A DNA stretch of 64,000 nucleotides, from positions 1 through 64,000 of the forward strand of contig JBBROH010000001.1 of NCBI GenBank assembly GCA_038229595.1. Reading direction: 5' to 3'. This stretch comes from JBBROH01 sp038229595 (GTDB taxonomy: Bacteria > Chloroflexota > Chloroflexia > QHBQ01). A program made the translations under genes and the position numbers. Shown here in pieces: positions 24,921-33,912 of this stretch; within the stretch, counting starts at the first letter, position 1; every line of letters starts with the position of its first letter. The notes beneath the pieces were generated by a model. That model searched no databases. It was not told the origin of the DNA and was given only the letters and a program-made list of their open reading frames with translations.

Positions 24921-26315
24921 CAGCCGCCTCCCTCTAGCTCCAAGCACGTAATGACGAAGTGTAACCAACCGCCAGATCGTTGTCAAGCGCAGCCTGAGGC
25001 TACGTCCTCGCGCCGAATGCTGACGATCTGCAAAAGCTAACTGGTTGTCCCCTGGCCGCTCCGCGACCTGTTGGTAGATCGCCAGCAGCTTCTTGCTCTC
25101 GTTCGTCCAGTTGTAGACCTGCGCCGCTTTGAGCAGGTTGCTGCGGGTCTGGCTCAAGCGCGCCTCATTGCCTAGCAGCTTGTTGATCGCTTCAGCAATC
25201 TGCGGTGGGCTATCCATCGTCGCCACTTCGCCGAGGCCGTTGCCCACCACCATCTTGTGCAGGAAGGGGAGGTCGTTGGCGACAATAGGCAGGCCCGCCA
25301 CGATGAAGTCGAACAGCTTGTTGGGGGAGCAGTAGTAGTTATTGAGGTCAACTGGCTGGTAGGGGATCAGCCCTGCGTCGGCTGAGGCGCAGTGGGCGAT
25401 CAGTTCACTCTGCGGTACGGCATCCAGGAAGTGGACACGCCCACTCGTCCCCTCTGCCTCAGCCAACTTTGCCAGCACTGGGCGCAGGTTGCCATAGCCC
25501 ATGAAAGCGAGGTGGATGTTTGGCGCAAGATGGCTAGCAGCCAGCACCAGCTTGTCCAACCCCCGGCCTGGGGCAAGCTGACCCTGGAAAAGAGCGATGC
25601 GTTGGTCAGCAGCCAGCCCTAGCTTCTGGCGCAGGAGGTTGGGTGGGTTGGCGAGGTCGAAACCGGGCGGCGAGTTGGTCGCGTTGTAGATCACTGCTGG
25701 CGGTGGCACATGGTAACGCTTCGCCATCTCGTCGGCGATGAACTCGTTGACCGTGCTGGCGGCGGCTACCTTCGGCAAGAGCCGGGCTTCTACCTTCGTC
25801 CAGTAGCCCTTGCGTAGCTTGACCAGCGGATAGCTAATTTCGGGGTAGAGTTCGTGCGCGTCGTAGACCACTTGCGCGCCGTTGGCTCGTGCCGCCAGCA
25901 TAGCAACCTGCAAATTGTCGAGGTCATGCGCGGTGTAGATGTCAGCTTTTGCCCGTGCCGCCCAGTAGGGGGCCAGGCGGCGGAAGGTGTTATAGCCGTG
26001 CAGCACGCCGAGGACGGTCACGGCACGGTTGGCCTGGTGGCGGCCCCTTGCTCCCGCCAGCCTGCCGAGGCGGTAGAGCCAGCCGTAGCGTGGATCGTGG
26101 CCGCGAGTAGCCAGGTACTCAACTGCTATGCCTTCAACCTCGTGGCTCTCGTCACCCGCAGGCAGGTTGATCGCCTGCGTCGCCTCAAAGCTGGCCTGGG
26201 TCAGAATCTTCACCTTGTAGCCCGCCTGCTGCAAACTCTGCGCTTGCAGGATGATGCGGCGGTCGATCACTGGTATATCCTGGGTGATCATGTAGACAAA
26301 AGTTGGCCTGCTCAT
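24921..26315 (-). CDS. Glycosyltransferase family 4, paralog B, running into asnB
   Basis: A GT-B glycosyltransferase like its paralog at 21145-22407: MITQDIPVIDRRIILQ at the start, YNATNSPPGFD, RIALFQGQLAPGRGLDKL, and GLIPYQPVDLNNYYCSPNKLFDFIVAGLPIVAN in the donor half. By comparison with the paralog, homology ends near residue 420 (ESKKLLAIYQQVAERP). No stop follows: the frame stays open through a 45-codon stretch holding the asnB promoter and then through asnB itself. A lost stop is likely. The ATG overlaps the upstream gene's TGA (ATGA). Confidence 0.83.
24958..24986 (-). promoter_or_regulatory. Promoter for asnB
   Basis: On the minus strand TTGACA (24986 to 24981), 17 bases, then TACACT (24963 to 24958), 37 bases before the asnB ATG, which also has GGGAGG in front. 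It lies inside the frame that runs on from the upstream glycosyltransferase. Confidence 0.65.
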
Positions 26316-27361
26316 CGGCTACCCCTCTGCGTGATTTTCTTGATCAAGGCGACGAACTGCCGCTCGCGTTTGCCCAGCGGGAAGCGGCTGACGACCCGCT
26401 GGCGCGCCCGCTCACGCTGCTCTGGCCCCGCCGCCAACGCTCGCTCCACCCCAGTGGCCACCGCTGCTGCGTCGCCATAGGGCGCAGTGATGCCAAACTC
26501 GCCTACGACTTCTGGCATGGAGGTCTGATAGCTGGCGGGGTCGGTGATTACGGGGATGCAGCCACATGCCATCGCTTCGGCTACTGCCACACCGAAGCCC
26601 TCATGCACTGACATCTGCACGTAAGCCCCCGCCCGCTGGTAGAGATCGAGCAACTCTGCGTCGCTGACCCGCCCCGCAAAGCGCAGGTTTGGCCCTGCAC
26701 TAGCAACCAACGCCTGCACTGTTGGCTCGTCCGTCACCTGCCCGACGACCACGAACTGCACGTCAGGTAGCAGACGGGCGGCTTCGACGACGGTGTTCAC
26801 TCCCTTCTGCGGGATGGTCACTGGGATCAGGCGGGCGCAGACCGTGACCGCCAGCCGTTCCTTCGGCTTGCTGGGGTTGGGGCAGAAGTGGCTGCTGTCA
26901 ATATCATGGTAGAGGGTCGCCATGCGGCGGGGGCGGAAGCCTGCCCAGCGTGTCACCTCGCCTTGCGAGAAGTTGGAGTTGGTTAGCACCAGACTGCTGT
27001 ACCACAGGGTGCGTGGCAGCAGCCAACGAGCGAGGGGTATACGCAGGGTGCCGAAACTGACCTCTGGTATCCACTCCACGTCGTAGCCGCCAGTAAGGAA
27101 TACTACCTTGCGGCGAAAGAGGCGACCGAGCAGGGCAACGGGCAGGGCGTAGCTGGGGATGATGAACCACATCGCCAGCACGTCCGCTTTGCCGCGTAGC
27201 AGGTGGCCGACCACGGTGCGGAGCAGCGGCAGCGGGTTACGCCGCTGATGGGTATAGACAGTGGTGGTGAAGTGGTCGCTTAGTATCTGGCTGTCCTGCT
27301 GCATGAACGACGAGCCACCATAAGGTAGGATCAGTAGCACGTGCGGTTGCGCTGCGCTCAA
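26312..27361 (-). CDS. Glycosyltransferase family 4 (GT1-like C-domain)
   Basis: A 349-residue GT-B enzyme. The N-half has LLILPYGGSSFMQQD and GGYDVEWIP; the C-half has PQKGVNTVVEAARLLPDVQFVVVGQ and the donor-binding VHEGFGVAVAEAMACGCIPVIT, where the Glu pair (E-x7-E) binds the sugar nucleotide. I set the start at TTG 27361, six bases after AGGAG; the TTG two codons earlier would touch that ribosome site. It overlaps paralog B by 4 bases and follows the flippase within 10 bases, so it belongs to the same operon. Confidence 0.85.
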   Translation of the reverse strand: MSAAQPHVLLILPYGGSSFMQQDSQILSDHFTTTVYTHQRRNPLPLLRTVVGHLLRGKADVLAMWFIIPSYALPVALLGRLFRRKVVFLTGGYDVEWIPEVSFGTLRIPLARWLLPRTLWYSSLVLTNSNFSQGEVTRWAGFRPRRMATLYHDIDSSHFCPNPSKPKERLAVTVCARLIPVTIPQKGVNTVVEAARLLPDVQFVVVGQVTDEPTVQALVASAGPNLRFAGRVSDAELLDLYQRAGAYVQMSVHEGFGVAVAEAMACGCIPVITDPASYQTSMPEVVGEFGITAPYGDAAAVATGVERALAAGPEQRERARQRVVSRFPLGKRERQFVALIKKITQRGSR

Positions 27362-27370
27362 GTTCAACTC

Positions 27371-28840
27371 CTATCTACCGAGGCGGCGGCGCATGGCTGC
27401 ATTGATCACCCTGAGTTCACGGCTGGTGACCGCCCCGCCCACAACAATGCTTACAAAGTAAACCACAACAATAGCTAGCTTTGCCAACCCATTAAGCCAC
27501 CAGCTACCAAGCTGTATTCCTTCACCCAGCAGCATGAGACTAATGCCTAGTACACTCACCCCCACCACCTTAGCCACTTCATAAGGGATAGGATAGTGCC
27601 TTTGTGAAACTATGTAGATCAGTATGGGGGTTAGCAAACTGGCGAACATCGAGGCAATCGCCGAGCCGAGGATACCAAGGATTGGAATAAGCAACAGGTT
27701 GAGGGCAATACTCATGCCCGCTGCCACCATCGTCGTCCAGCTTATGTTGCCTGTGCGTTTGGCTATATTGCTTCCAGTGGAGACGATAAAGTATGCTCCG
27801 CCTGCGATCACCCCATACGTAAGTAGACCGACGACCGGGTAGCCTACGGCGTAGCCCTGACCTTTACGATCAATCAAGGTAAGGATTTCGCGGGCAAACA
27901 GGCCAACAGTCATCGCTAGACTGCCGAAGACGATCATGTAATAGGTAAGGATTTTGGCATAGGTGCGGTTCGCATCTGGCTCCTTTGCAATGGAGAGCGA
28001 ATAAGGAGACCAGGCTAGCTGAAAGGCAACTATGGCAAAGCCCACCAGGGCTGGTATGCGGGCTGCTAGTCCAAAGATGCCTACATCTGCATCACTAACA
28101 TTTGGGGCGTGAACGAGAAAGAGGCCACTGGCATAGCCGTTGACCCAGAGTGCAATACCCGCTGGTACCGCTGGCAGAGCCAGGCGCAACATGGAGACCA
28201 ACACCGCTGGATTAAGTCGCGGTAGGTAGCTGTCACGGGTGAGCCAGAAACCAAAGGCTGTACTGACCGCCGTGCTGATCAGCGGGGCAAGTAGAGTGCC
28301 TGGGATGCCCAGGTGCAGCACCAGGACAAAAAGAACACCCAGTATCACCGTCAGCGTGGTTGCTACTGCGCTAAGTAGCACATAAGCGACAGCCCGAAAG
28401 CGGAAGCGTAGAACGTTGTTGAAAGTGGCGTTAGCTACGCTGAAAGGGAGGGTAACGACTGCCAACATCATGAGGTTACTGTACTGTGCATCGTTGGTCG
28501 CCAACTGGGCCAGTAGGCCGGTAAAGAGCAGCAGTAGCAGGCAAGCCGCCACGCTGAAGATCAGGCCAAAGTAGAGCCAGGCCGTAGTCACCTCTCTGCG
28601 CCTCTGCTCATCATTACTGTCGAAGTAGGAGATGTTAGCCGCAGCGTCCATGCCAAAGATCAACAGCACGAATAGGAGTGTGCTGGCATTCTGTACATTG
28701 GTGTAGATGCCATACTTGTCCGTGGTGAAGCTGTTGGAGTAGACAAAGCTAAGGATAACGCCAATGCCCCGCACCAGTGAGCCACCAACCCCATAGATTA
28801 GCGAGTCCTTCGATAGTTGCTTTACCCGTTGGGCTAGCAC
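27371..28840 (-). CDS. Wzx-like polysaccharide flippase
   Basis: A 489-residue membrane protein with twelve to fourteen predicted spans, of the MOP/PST polysaccharide exporter superfamily. The start (LSKDSLIYGVGGSLVRGIGVILSFVYSNSFT) matches the first helix of such flippases. It should turn undecaprenyl-linked repeat units to the outer face. It starts with GTG at 28840, right after the stop of the upstream glycosyltransferase. No Wzy-type polymerase is recognisable in the window. Base composition is slightly AT-richer than the flanks. Confidence 0.82.
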   Translation of the reverse strand: MLAQRVKQLSKDSLIYGVGGSLVRGIGVILSFVYSNSFTTDKYGIYTNVQNASTLLFVLLIFGMDAAANISYFDSNDEQRRREVTTAWLYFGLIFSVAACLLLLLFTGLLAQLATNDAQYSNLMMLAVVTLPFSVANATFNNVLRFRFRAVAYVLLSAVATTLTVILGVLFVLVLHLGIPGTLLAPLISTAVSTAFGFWLTRDSYLPRLNPAVLVSMLRLALPAVPAGIALWVNGYASGLFLVHAPNVSDADVGIFGLAARIPALVGFAIVAFQLAWSPYSLSIAKEPDANRTYAKILTYYMIVFGSLAMTVGLFAREILTLIDRKGQGYAVGYPVVGLLTYGVIAGGAYFIVSTGSNIAKRTGNISWTTMVAAGMSIALNLLLIPILGILGSAIASMFASLLTPILIYIVSQRHYPIPYEVAKVVGVSVLGISLMLLGEGIQLGSWWLNGLAKLAIVVVYFVSIVVGGAVTSRELRVINAAMRRRLGR

Positions 28841-28843
28841 TGG

Positions 28844-30145
28844 CTAGTTCCCCGCCAGCATCTGGCGGTAAACCCTATCGAACTTCGTGCCAACTGCGGC
28901 GTAACTGTAGCGGTCGTTAGCGTAGTGAGCAATCTCCTCTGCATCAAACTCGCTGTAGTGATCAAGCATCCAGAGCAGACCATCATGCAGGGATTGTACG
29001 TCGGCAACTTCAACCAGGTGTCCAACTCGCTCGTTAATCGCGTCCTCTACCCCAGCCCAGCGCGTGCTAAGTACAGGCTTGCCAGTGGCTAGAGCTTCGA
29101 GCATAACTACTACTAGCCCTTCGCTGAGGCTAGCCAGTACCAGGAAGTCACACGTTTGCATCATAGCCGCCACTTGGTCTTTGCTCCTGAGACCATGAAA
29201 CCTCACCTTGTTGCGGATGCCCAGTTTGTCTACTAGCTGCTCGTACTCTGCCCGCTTCTCCCCGTCCCCTACAATGTCGAGGAAGAAGTCTTCGCGCTCT
29301 TGCTGCAGCTGCCCCAGTGCCTCTAGCAAGTAAGAATATCCCTTATAATCTGCCAGGAGAGCAACTATCAGCATCCGTTTTGCCTCGCCAGTTGTTCGCT
29401 GTTGTGGGCTGGTTGGCTTAAAGATGCTAGTGTTAACTACGTTAGAGGTCACAGAGAAAGGTCCACTGGAGCCATACTGCTGCAAAACTCGCTGCATACT
29501 GTGGCTCACTGGGCAAACGTAATTCATCGCTTTCAGCACACGGCGTACCAGATAGTTCCGCAGTGGGTCGGTCAGGTGCATACTAAAAGGATTGCTGTTC
29601 TCACTGAGAACCATTGGGATACGGTAGCGACGACTGATCGCCCAACCCAGCAAGCCAGCCGGGTAAATCACTTGCACGTGTATTATGTCAGGCCTGAACT
29701 CGCGACGCAAGCGGCTAAACTCGCCCATGCCCGCCCAAAGGTAGCGGCTAAGAGTAAGCAGGGTTGCTATGTAGTAAGTAGGGCTGTGGCTGGCTGGTGT
29801 GCTTGCCACTGGGCTGATCGCTGGCATGAGCGGGGTGGTTGGCTGTTGCGCTGGCGCACTGCGCCCAAACAGCTTCTGCAATCGTCTACGGGCGTTGTTC
29901 AGTCTGCGTCTGATAGCAGGCGTAGGCGGTATCAGGCCACGCTTGATCGTGCGAATGCCCTCGTCATCATAGTTGCGGTAGGGCTGATCCTGCGCTGTCT
30001 GGTAGATCACGGCTACGTTGTGGCTAAGGCTAACTGCTTTTACATACTCACGGTTGAAGATGCCAAGTACTGGATTCTGTTCGTTGGGGTACCAGCTTGG
30101 AAGAAACAACACGTTTAGCCTATCCTGGTCGTGCGATCCTTGCAT
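28844..30145 (-). CDS. Glycosyltransferase family 4
   Basis: A 433-residue GT-B glycosyltransferase. VLFLPSWYPNEQNPVLGIFNREYVKAV opens the acceptor domain. VTSNVVNTSIFKP sits at the domain junction, and ASLSEGLVVVMLEALATGKPVLSTRWAG is the donor motif with the paired Glu. A 60-residue Pro/Ala/Ser-rich insert (about residues 75-135) separates N-terminal strands. ATG 30145 comes one base after the TAG of the dehydrogenase gene, so translation is probably coupled. Confidence 0.85.
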   Translation of the reverse strand: MQGSHDQDRLNVLFLPSWYPNEQNPVLGIFNREYVKAVSLSHNVAVIYQTAQDQPYRNYDDEGIRTIKRGLIPPTPAIRRRLNNARRRLQKLFGRSAPAQQPTTPLMPAISPVASTPASHSPTYYIATLLTLSRYLWAGMGEFSRLRREFRPDIIHVQVIYPAGLLGWAISRRYRIPMVLSENSNPFSMHLTDPLRNYLVRRVLKAMNYVCPVSHSMQRVLQQYGSSGPFSVTSNVVNTSIFKPTSPQQRTTGEAKRMLIVALLADYKGYSYLLEALGQLQQEREDFFLDIVGDGEKRAEYEQLVDKLGIRNKVRFHGLRSKDQVAAMMQTCDFLVLASLSEGLVVVMLEALATGKPVLSTRWAGVEDAINERVGHLVEVADVQSLHDGLLWMLDHYSEFDAEEIAHYANDRYSYAAVGTKFDRVYRQMLAGN

Positions 30146-30146
30146 C

Positions 30147-31448
30147 CTACTGCCCTACGCCCAGGTAGATCAGCCCAGCAGCTTCTATCTCAGCCCGCTG
30201 CTGGCGCAAGGCGTTGCGGCCATCGAGCAGTACGCGCACCCCAGCCGCAACCAGCCGCTGCCAGTCCAGCAACTCCTTGTACTGGTCGTGGTATGCTTGC
30301 AGGATCACTGCCTCTGCGCCGCTATCGTAGAGGTCACGGGCAACCTCTGCGTGCTTCGCCAGCTCCTCCGCTGTCCAGAGTGGGTCGTGCAATCGCACAT
30401 CCGCGCCACGTTCGGCCAGCCCCTTGAGTAGCAGGTGGGTAGTGGAGAAAGCGTCCTCCTTGACATTCTCGCGGTAGCTGAGGCCGAGGATCAGCACCCG
30501 CTTGCCACGCACATCACCCATCGCCTGGGCCAGCAAGTCGAGACCATAAGCGGCCATGCTGTCGTTGAGGGCGCGGCTGCGACGCACCAGGTCAAGCTCA
30601 CCTGCGGCGGCGGCGTTCGCCATGAAGTAGGGATAGACAGGGATGCAGTGGCCGCCCACGCCCAGGCCGGGGTTGTGAATGTGCGAGTAGGGCTGAGTAT
30701 TGGCGGCGGCGAACGCATCCAGGGCGTTGATGCCGTTGCTGGCAGCAAAGCGGGCGAACTCATTGGCTAGGGCGATGTTCACATCTCTGTAAGTCGTCTC
30801 CGCCAGCTTGACGAACTCCGCCGTCTCTGCGTTGGCGACCAGGCGTACCTGCGTCCCTTCGTCCAATGCCGCGTGGTAGAAGGCAACTGCCCGTTCTGCG
30901 CTGGCTGTGTCGGTGCCACCCACCACTTTCGGATAGCTCCGCAGGTCGCTGAAGATGCGGCCAGAGTAGACCCGCTCTGGGCTGAAGGCGAGCAAGAAAT
31001 CCTTGTCTTGCGCTAGCCCGCTACCCTCAGCCAGCATCTGGCCCAGGCGATTGCGCGTGGTGCCGACCGGCAGGGTCGTCTCGTAGATCACCAACGTACC
31101 CGCTTGCAGGCCACGGGCAACATCTCGCGTGGCCGAGTCTATGATGCGGTAGTCGATCTGGCGTTGCCCATCCACCAGCAGCGGCACAACAATAACGACC
31201 ACGTTGCTTTCGCGCACTGCTGCTGCCGTGTCGGTTACGGCTCGCAGCTTGCCAGCGGCGACTGCGGCAGCCACCCGCTCCTCCAGGCCAGGCTCCTCCA
31301 GGATGGGGGAGTGACCGCGGTTGACTGCGGCGACCACAGCGGGGTTGATGTCCGCGCCGATCACGGCTAGCTCGCGCGCAGCAAATTGGGCCGCCAGTGG
31401 CAAGCCGATCTTGCCCAGGCCCACGACTGTTACCTTAAACTCGCTCAT
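30147..31448 (-). CDS. Nucleotide-sugar dehydrogenase (UDP-glucose/UDP-ManNAc type)
   Basis: A 433-residue four-electron oxidoreductase that turns a UDP-hexose into the uronic acid with two NAD. The Rossmann loop is VVGLGKIGLPLA (about residues 7-18). The catalytic Cys is in GLGVGGHCIPVYPYF (about 269-283). YETTLPVGTT and FSPERVYSG are conserved substrate-site blocks. GLSYRENVKEDAF marks the C-terminal domain. Beside a MocA-type oxidoreductase it may make a modified uronic acid such as an N-acetylated one, as in the WbpA/WbpB route; that is inference. Confidence 0.88.
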   Translation of the reverse strand: MSEFKVTVVGLGKIGLPLAAQFAARELAVIGADINPAVVAAVNRGHSPILEEPGLEERVAAAVAAGKLRAVTDTAAAVRESNVVVIVVPLLVDGQRQIDYRIIDSATRDVARGLQAGTLVIYETTLPVGTTRNRLGQMLAEGSGLAQDKDFLLAFSPERVYSGRIFSDLRSYPKVVGGTDTASAERAVAFYHAALDEGTQVRLVANAETAEFVKLAETTYRDVNIALANEFARFAASNGINALDAFAAANTQPYSHIHNPGLGVGGHCIPVYPYFMANAAAAGELDLVRRSRALNDSMAAYGLDLLAQAMGDVRGKRVLILGLSYRENVKEDAFSTTHLLLKGLAERGADVRLHDPLWTAEELAKHAEVARDLYDSGAEAVILQAYHDQYKELLDWQRLVAAGVRVLLDGRNALRQQRAEIEAAGLIYLGVGQ

Positions 31449-31487
31449 ATGCTCCTTCTTGCATCCACATCACTCTTTACCTCCAGG

Positions 31488-32510
31488 CTAGTTGTTGGCT
31501 TGCTTCACTTCGCTGCCTTTGCCTGCGTCCACGATCATCTGCACGATCTTGAGCGCAGCGAGTCCATCTGCACCGCTGACGGCTGGTTCGCGGTCCTCGG
31601 CGACAGCGCGCAGGAAGCTCTCGATCTCGTTACGCAGTGGCTCCTTACGCTCGATCTTCAGGCGAGTCATCGCCCCCTCGCTCACCCCGCTGATCGCCCG
31701 CAACGCATCCCAGTTGCTGTGGGCATAGTCGTTCTCGTAGAAGTACAAATCCTGGGTGATATAGTTGGCGACGAACATCCCCTTTTCGCCCGTGACCATC
31801 AACTCGCGTATCTTGGTCGGGGTCAGCCAGTTAATGTCTAGCACGCCAATCACGTCGCTCTTGAAGCGCACCAGGCCGCTGAGGATGTCTTCGTGGCCGG
31901 TGTGGATGCGGCGGGCCGTCTCTGCAAAGACGCGTACGGCCTCGCTGCCAGTGAGGTAGCGCATAATATCGTAGTCGTGGATTGCCAGGTCAATCACCAC
32001 CCCCACGTCGGCGACGCGGGCGGGGAAGGGGCCGAGCCTACGGGCGTGTATCTGGAAGACGCGGCCCAGTTCGCCTGCATCCAACCGCTTCTTTAGCTCC
32101 GATACGGCAGGGTTGAAGCGTTCGATGTGGCCGACGGTGAACTTGACCGCCTTCGCCTTCGCCGCCGCAATCATCTCAATCGCCTCGGCTTCGGTTGCCG
32201 CTATCGGCTTCTCGACCAGCAGGTTAACCCCCGCCGCGATCACGTCAAGAGCGATCTTGTGGTGTAGGGTGGTCGGCACAGAGACCGTCACCACGTCTGG
32301 CTTTTCGCGCTCTAGCAGTTCGCGGTAATCGGTGTAGTGGGGGACGTGCAGTTGGCCGCCAACGCGGGCTGCCGTTGCCGGGTCGTTGTCAGAGACGGCT
32401 ACCAGGTCGGCCATCTCGATCTCGTTGTAGACGCGAGCGTGGTTGCGACCAATCGCCCCCACGCCAATCACGGCTACTCTTAGTTTCTTATCTGCCAAAG
32501 GGCTGATCAT
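31488..32510 (-). CDS. Gfo/Idh/MocA oxidoreductase, WlbA/WbpB-like
   Basis: The product has 340 residues. The Rossmann domain opens VAVIGVGAIGRNHARVYNE (about residues 12-30). EKPIA (about 101-105) is the hallmark Lys motif of the family. GHIERFNPAV and DLAIHDYDIMRYL (with the His-Asp pair of the active site) follow. These enzymes oxidise sugars, and WbpB/WlbA members act on UDP-GlcNAcA at C3. It is the first gene of the minus-strand polysaccharide cluster, with a 39-base gap to the dehydrogenase. Confidence 0.85.
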   Translation of the reverse strand: MISPLADKKLRVAVIGVGAIGRNHARVYNEIEMADLVAVSDNDPATAARVGGQLHVPHYTDYRELLEREKPDVVTVSVPTTLHHKIALDVIAAGVNLLVEKPIAATEAEAIEMIAAAKAKAVKFTVGHIERFNPAVSELKKRLDAGELGRVFQIHARRLGPFPARVADVGVVIDLAIHDYDIMRYLTGSEAVRVFAETARRIHTGHEDILSGLVRFKSDVIGVLDINWLTPTKIRELMVTGEKGMFVANYITQDLYFYENDYAHSNWDALRAISGVSEGAMTRLKIERKEPLRNEIESFLRAVAEDREPAVSGADGLAALKIVQMIVDAGKGSEVKQANN

Positions 32511-32598
32511 CCTCTCGCTTGTTATGCTCCGCCCGCCTATTTTACCCTATCGCGGCGATTGCGTCAAAGCCAGGCTGCGCTAGCCGCTTTGCAGCGTA

Positions 32599-32634
32599 GC
32601 AGGGGGGTGGCTGGGCAAGACCGCTCCCCCCTGC
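32599..32634. repeat. GC-rich hairpin after hmgA
   Basis: A 9-bp inverted repeat GCAGGGGGG/CCCCCCTGC (32599-32607 with 32626-32634) lies just after hmgA and before the polysaccharide cluster. It has no T run on the minus strand, so it is only a possible terminator. Confidence 0.45.
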
Positions 32635-32642
32635 ACTACAAC

Positions 32643-33842
32643 TTACTTGCTCTGCTCGTACCAGCTAAAGGGGTAGCTGGGGTCGTCTAGCTCCAGGGCA
32701 GCGGTGGTGTAGTGCAAGGGATGGAAGGTGTCGATCATCACTGCCAACTCCTCCGTCGCTTCCTTGCCGATACTAGCTTCGGCTGCGCCTGGCGCGGGGC
32801 CGTGCGGGATGCCGTGCGGGTGCATGGTGATGCTGCCTGGTTCGATCCCCTTGCGGCTCATGAAGTTGCCGTTGACGTAGTAGATCATCTCCTCGCTGTC
32901 GATATTGCTGTGGTTGTAGGGCGCAGGGATGCCCTCCGGATGGTAGTCGAACTTGCGCGGAACGAAGGAGCAGACCACGAAGTTTGGCCCCTGGAAGGTC
33001 TGATGCACCGTCGGCGGCTGGTGGATGCGCCCAGTGATCGGCTCAAAGTCGCGGATGTTGAACTTCCAGGGGTAGAGGTAGCCGTCCCAACCCTCTACAT
33101 CGAAGGGGTGGGTCTGGTAGAAGTAGGCGGTGGCAAGGCCGCCAGCACGGACGACGACCTCGTATTCCCGCCCTGCCACTGGCTCCTCAGCGACGCTGGC
33201 TAGCTCGGTTGGGCCGCTCAGGTCGCGCTCGCAGAAGGGGGAGTGTTCCAGCAGTTGGCCGTACTCGTTGCGGTAGCGTTTTGGCACCTCGATGCGCCCA
33301 CTGGCCTCCGTTACCAGCCAGCGTTGTCCATTGGGGCTGGCCGCGCCATCCATCGCCACCTGGTAAGTAGTGCCATGTGGCAGGATCACGTAGTCGCCCT
33401 CCTCGTAGGGGAGAGTACCGAAGTTGGTGAGGAATGTGCCGCGCCCCTCATGGATGAAGTACATCTCGTCGGCCTGCGAGTTGCGATAGAAGTAGGGCAT
33501 CGCTTCGGTGGGGCGGGCGACTGCGATTCGCACATCGTTGTTGAACATCAGGATGCGGCGAGCGGTGATCGGGTTGCCACCTTGTGGCGCGTTCAACGTT
33601 TTGAGGTGATGGTGGCGTTGCACCTCCTCTGGCACCGCGACGGGGGTCAGGGCGGCGGTCATCTCTGGGCAGGGGCGGATTTTGGTCGCCCTCACTGGTG
33701 GATTGTAATGGTAGAGCAGGCTGGCGACCCCGCTGAAGCCCTCAACCCCAAACAGCTCCTCGGTGTAGAGCTTGCCATCGGGACGGCGGAAGATCGTGTG
33801 CCGCTTGTGCGGAACCTGCCCCATCTTCATGTAGGGAGGCAT
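32643..33842 (-). CDS. hmgA: Homogentisate 1,2-dioxygenase
   Basis: This non-haem iron enzyme opens the ring of homogentisate to maleylacetoacetate in tyrosine and phenylalanine breakdown. The 399-residue product shows the double-cupin signature: SQADEMYFIHEG in the first cupin, and in the second PYNHSNIDSEEMIYYVNG with iron-binding His and Glu, then HPHGIPHGPAPG with further His ligands. The start at ATG 33842 follows AAAGGAG. It lies 70 bases downstream of the fumarylacetoacetase gene on the same strand. Maleylacetoacetate isomerase and 4-hydroxyphenylpyruvate dioxygenase are not in the window. Confidence 0.92.
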   Translation of the reverse strand: MPPYMKMGQVPHKRHTIFRRPDGKLYTEELFGVEGFSGVASLLYHYNPPVRATKIRPCPEMTAALTPVAVPEEVQRHHHLKTLNAPQGGNPITARRILMFNNDVRIAVARPTEAMPYFYRNSQADEMYFIHEGRGTFLTNFGTLPYEEGDYVILPHGTTYQVAMDGAASPNGQRWLVTEASGRIEVPKRYRNEYGQLLEHSPFCERDLSGPTELASVAEEPVAGREYEVVVRAGGLATAYFYQTHPFDVEGWDGYLYPWKFNIRDFEPITGRIHQPPTVHQTFQGPNFVVCSFVPRKFDYHPEGIPAPYNHSNIDSEEMIYYVNGNFMSRKGIEPGSITMHPHGIPHGPAPGAAEASIGKEATEELAVMIDTFHPLHYTTAALELDDPSYPFSWYEQSK

Positions 33843-33912
33843 CGGCGACTCCTTTCTGGTGGTGTGGTCAGCAGCGCGGCTTGTGGCAAGCCCGGTCTAT
33901 ACCGTCCGCTGC

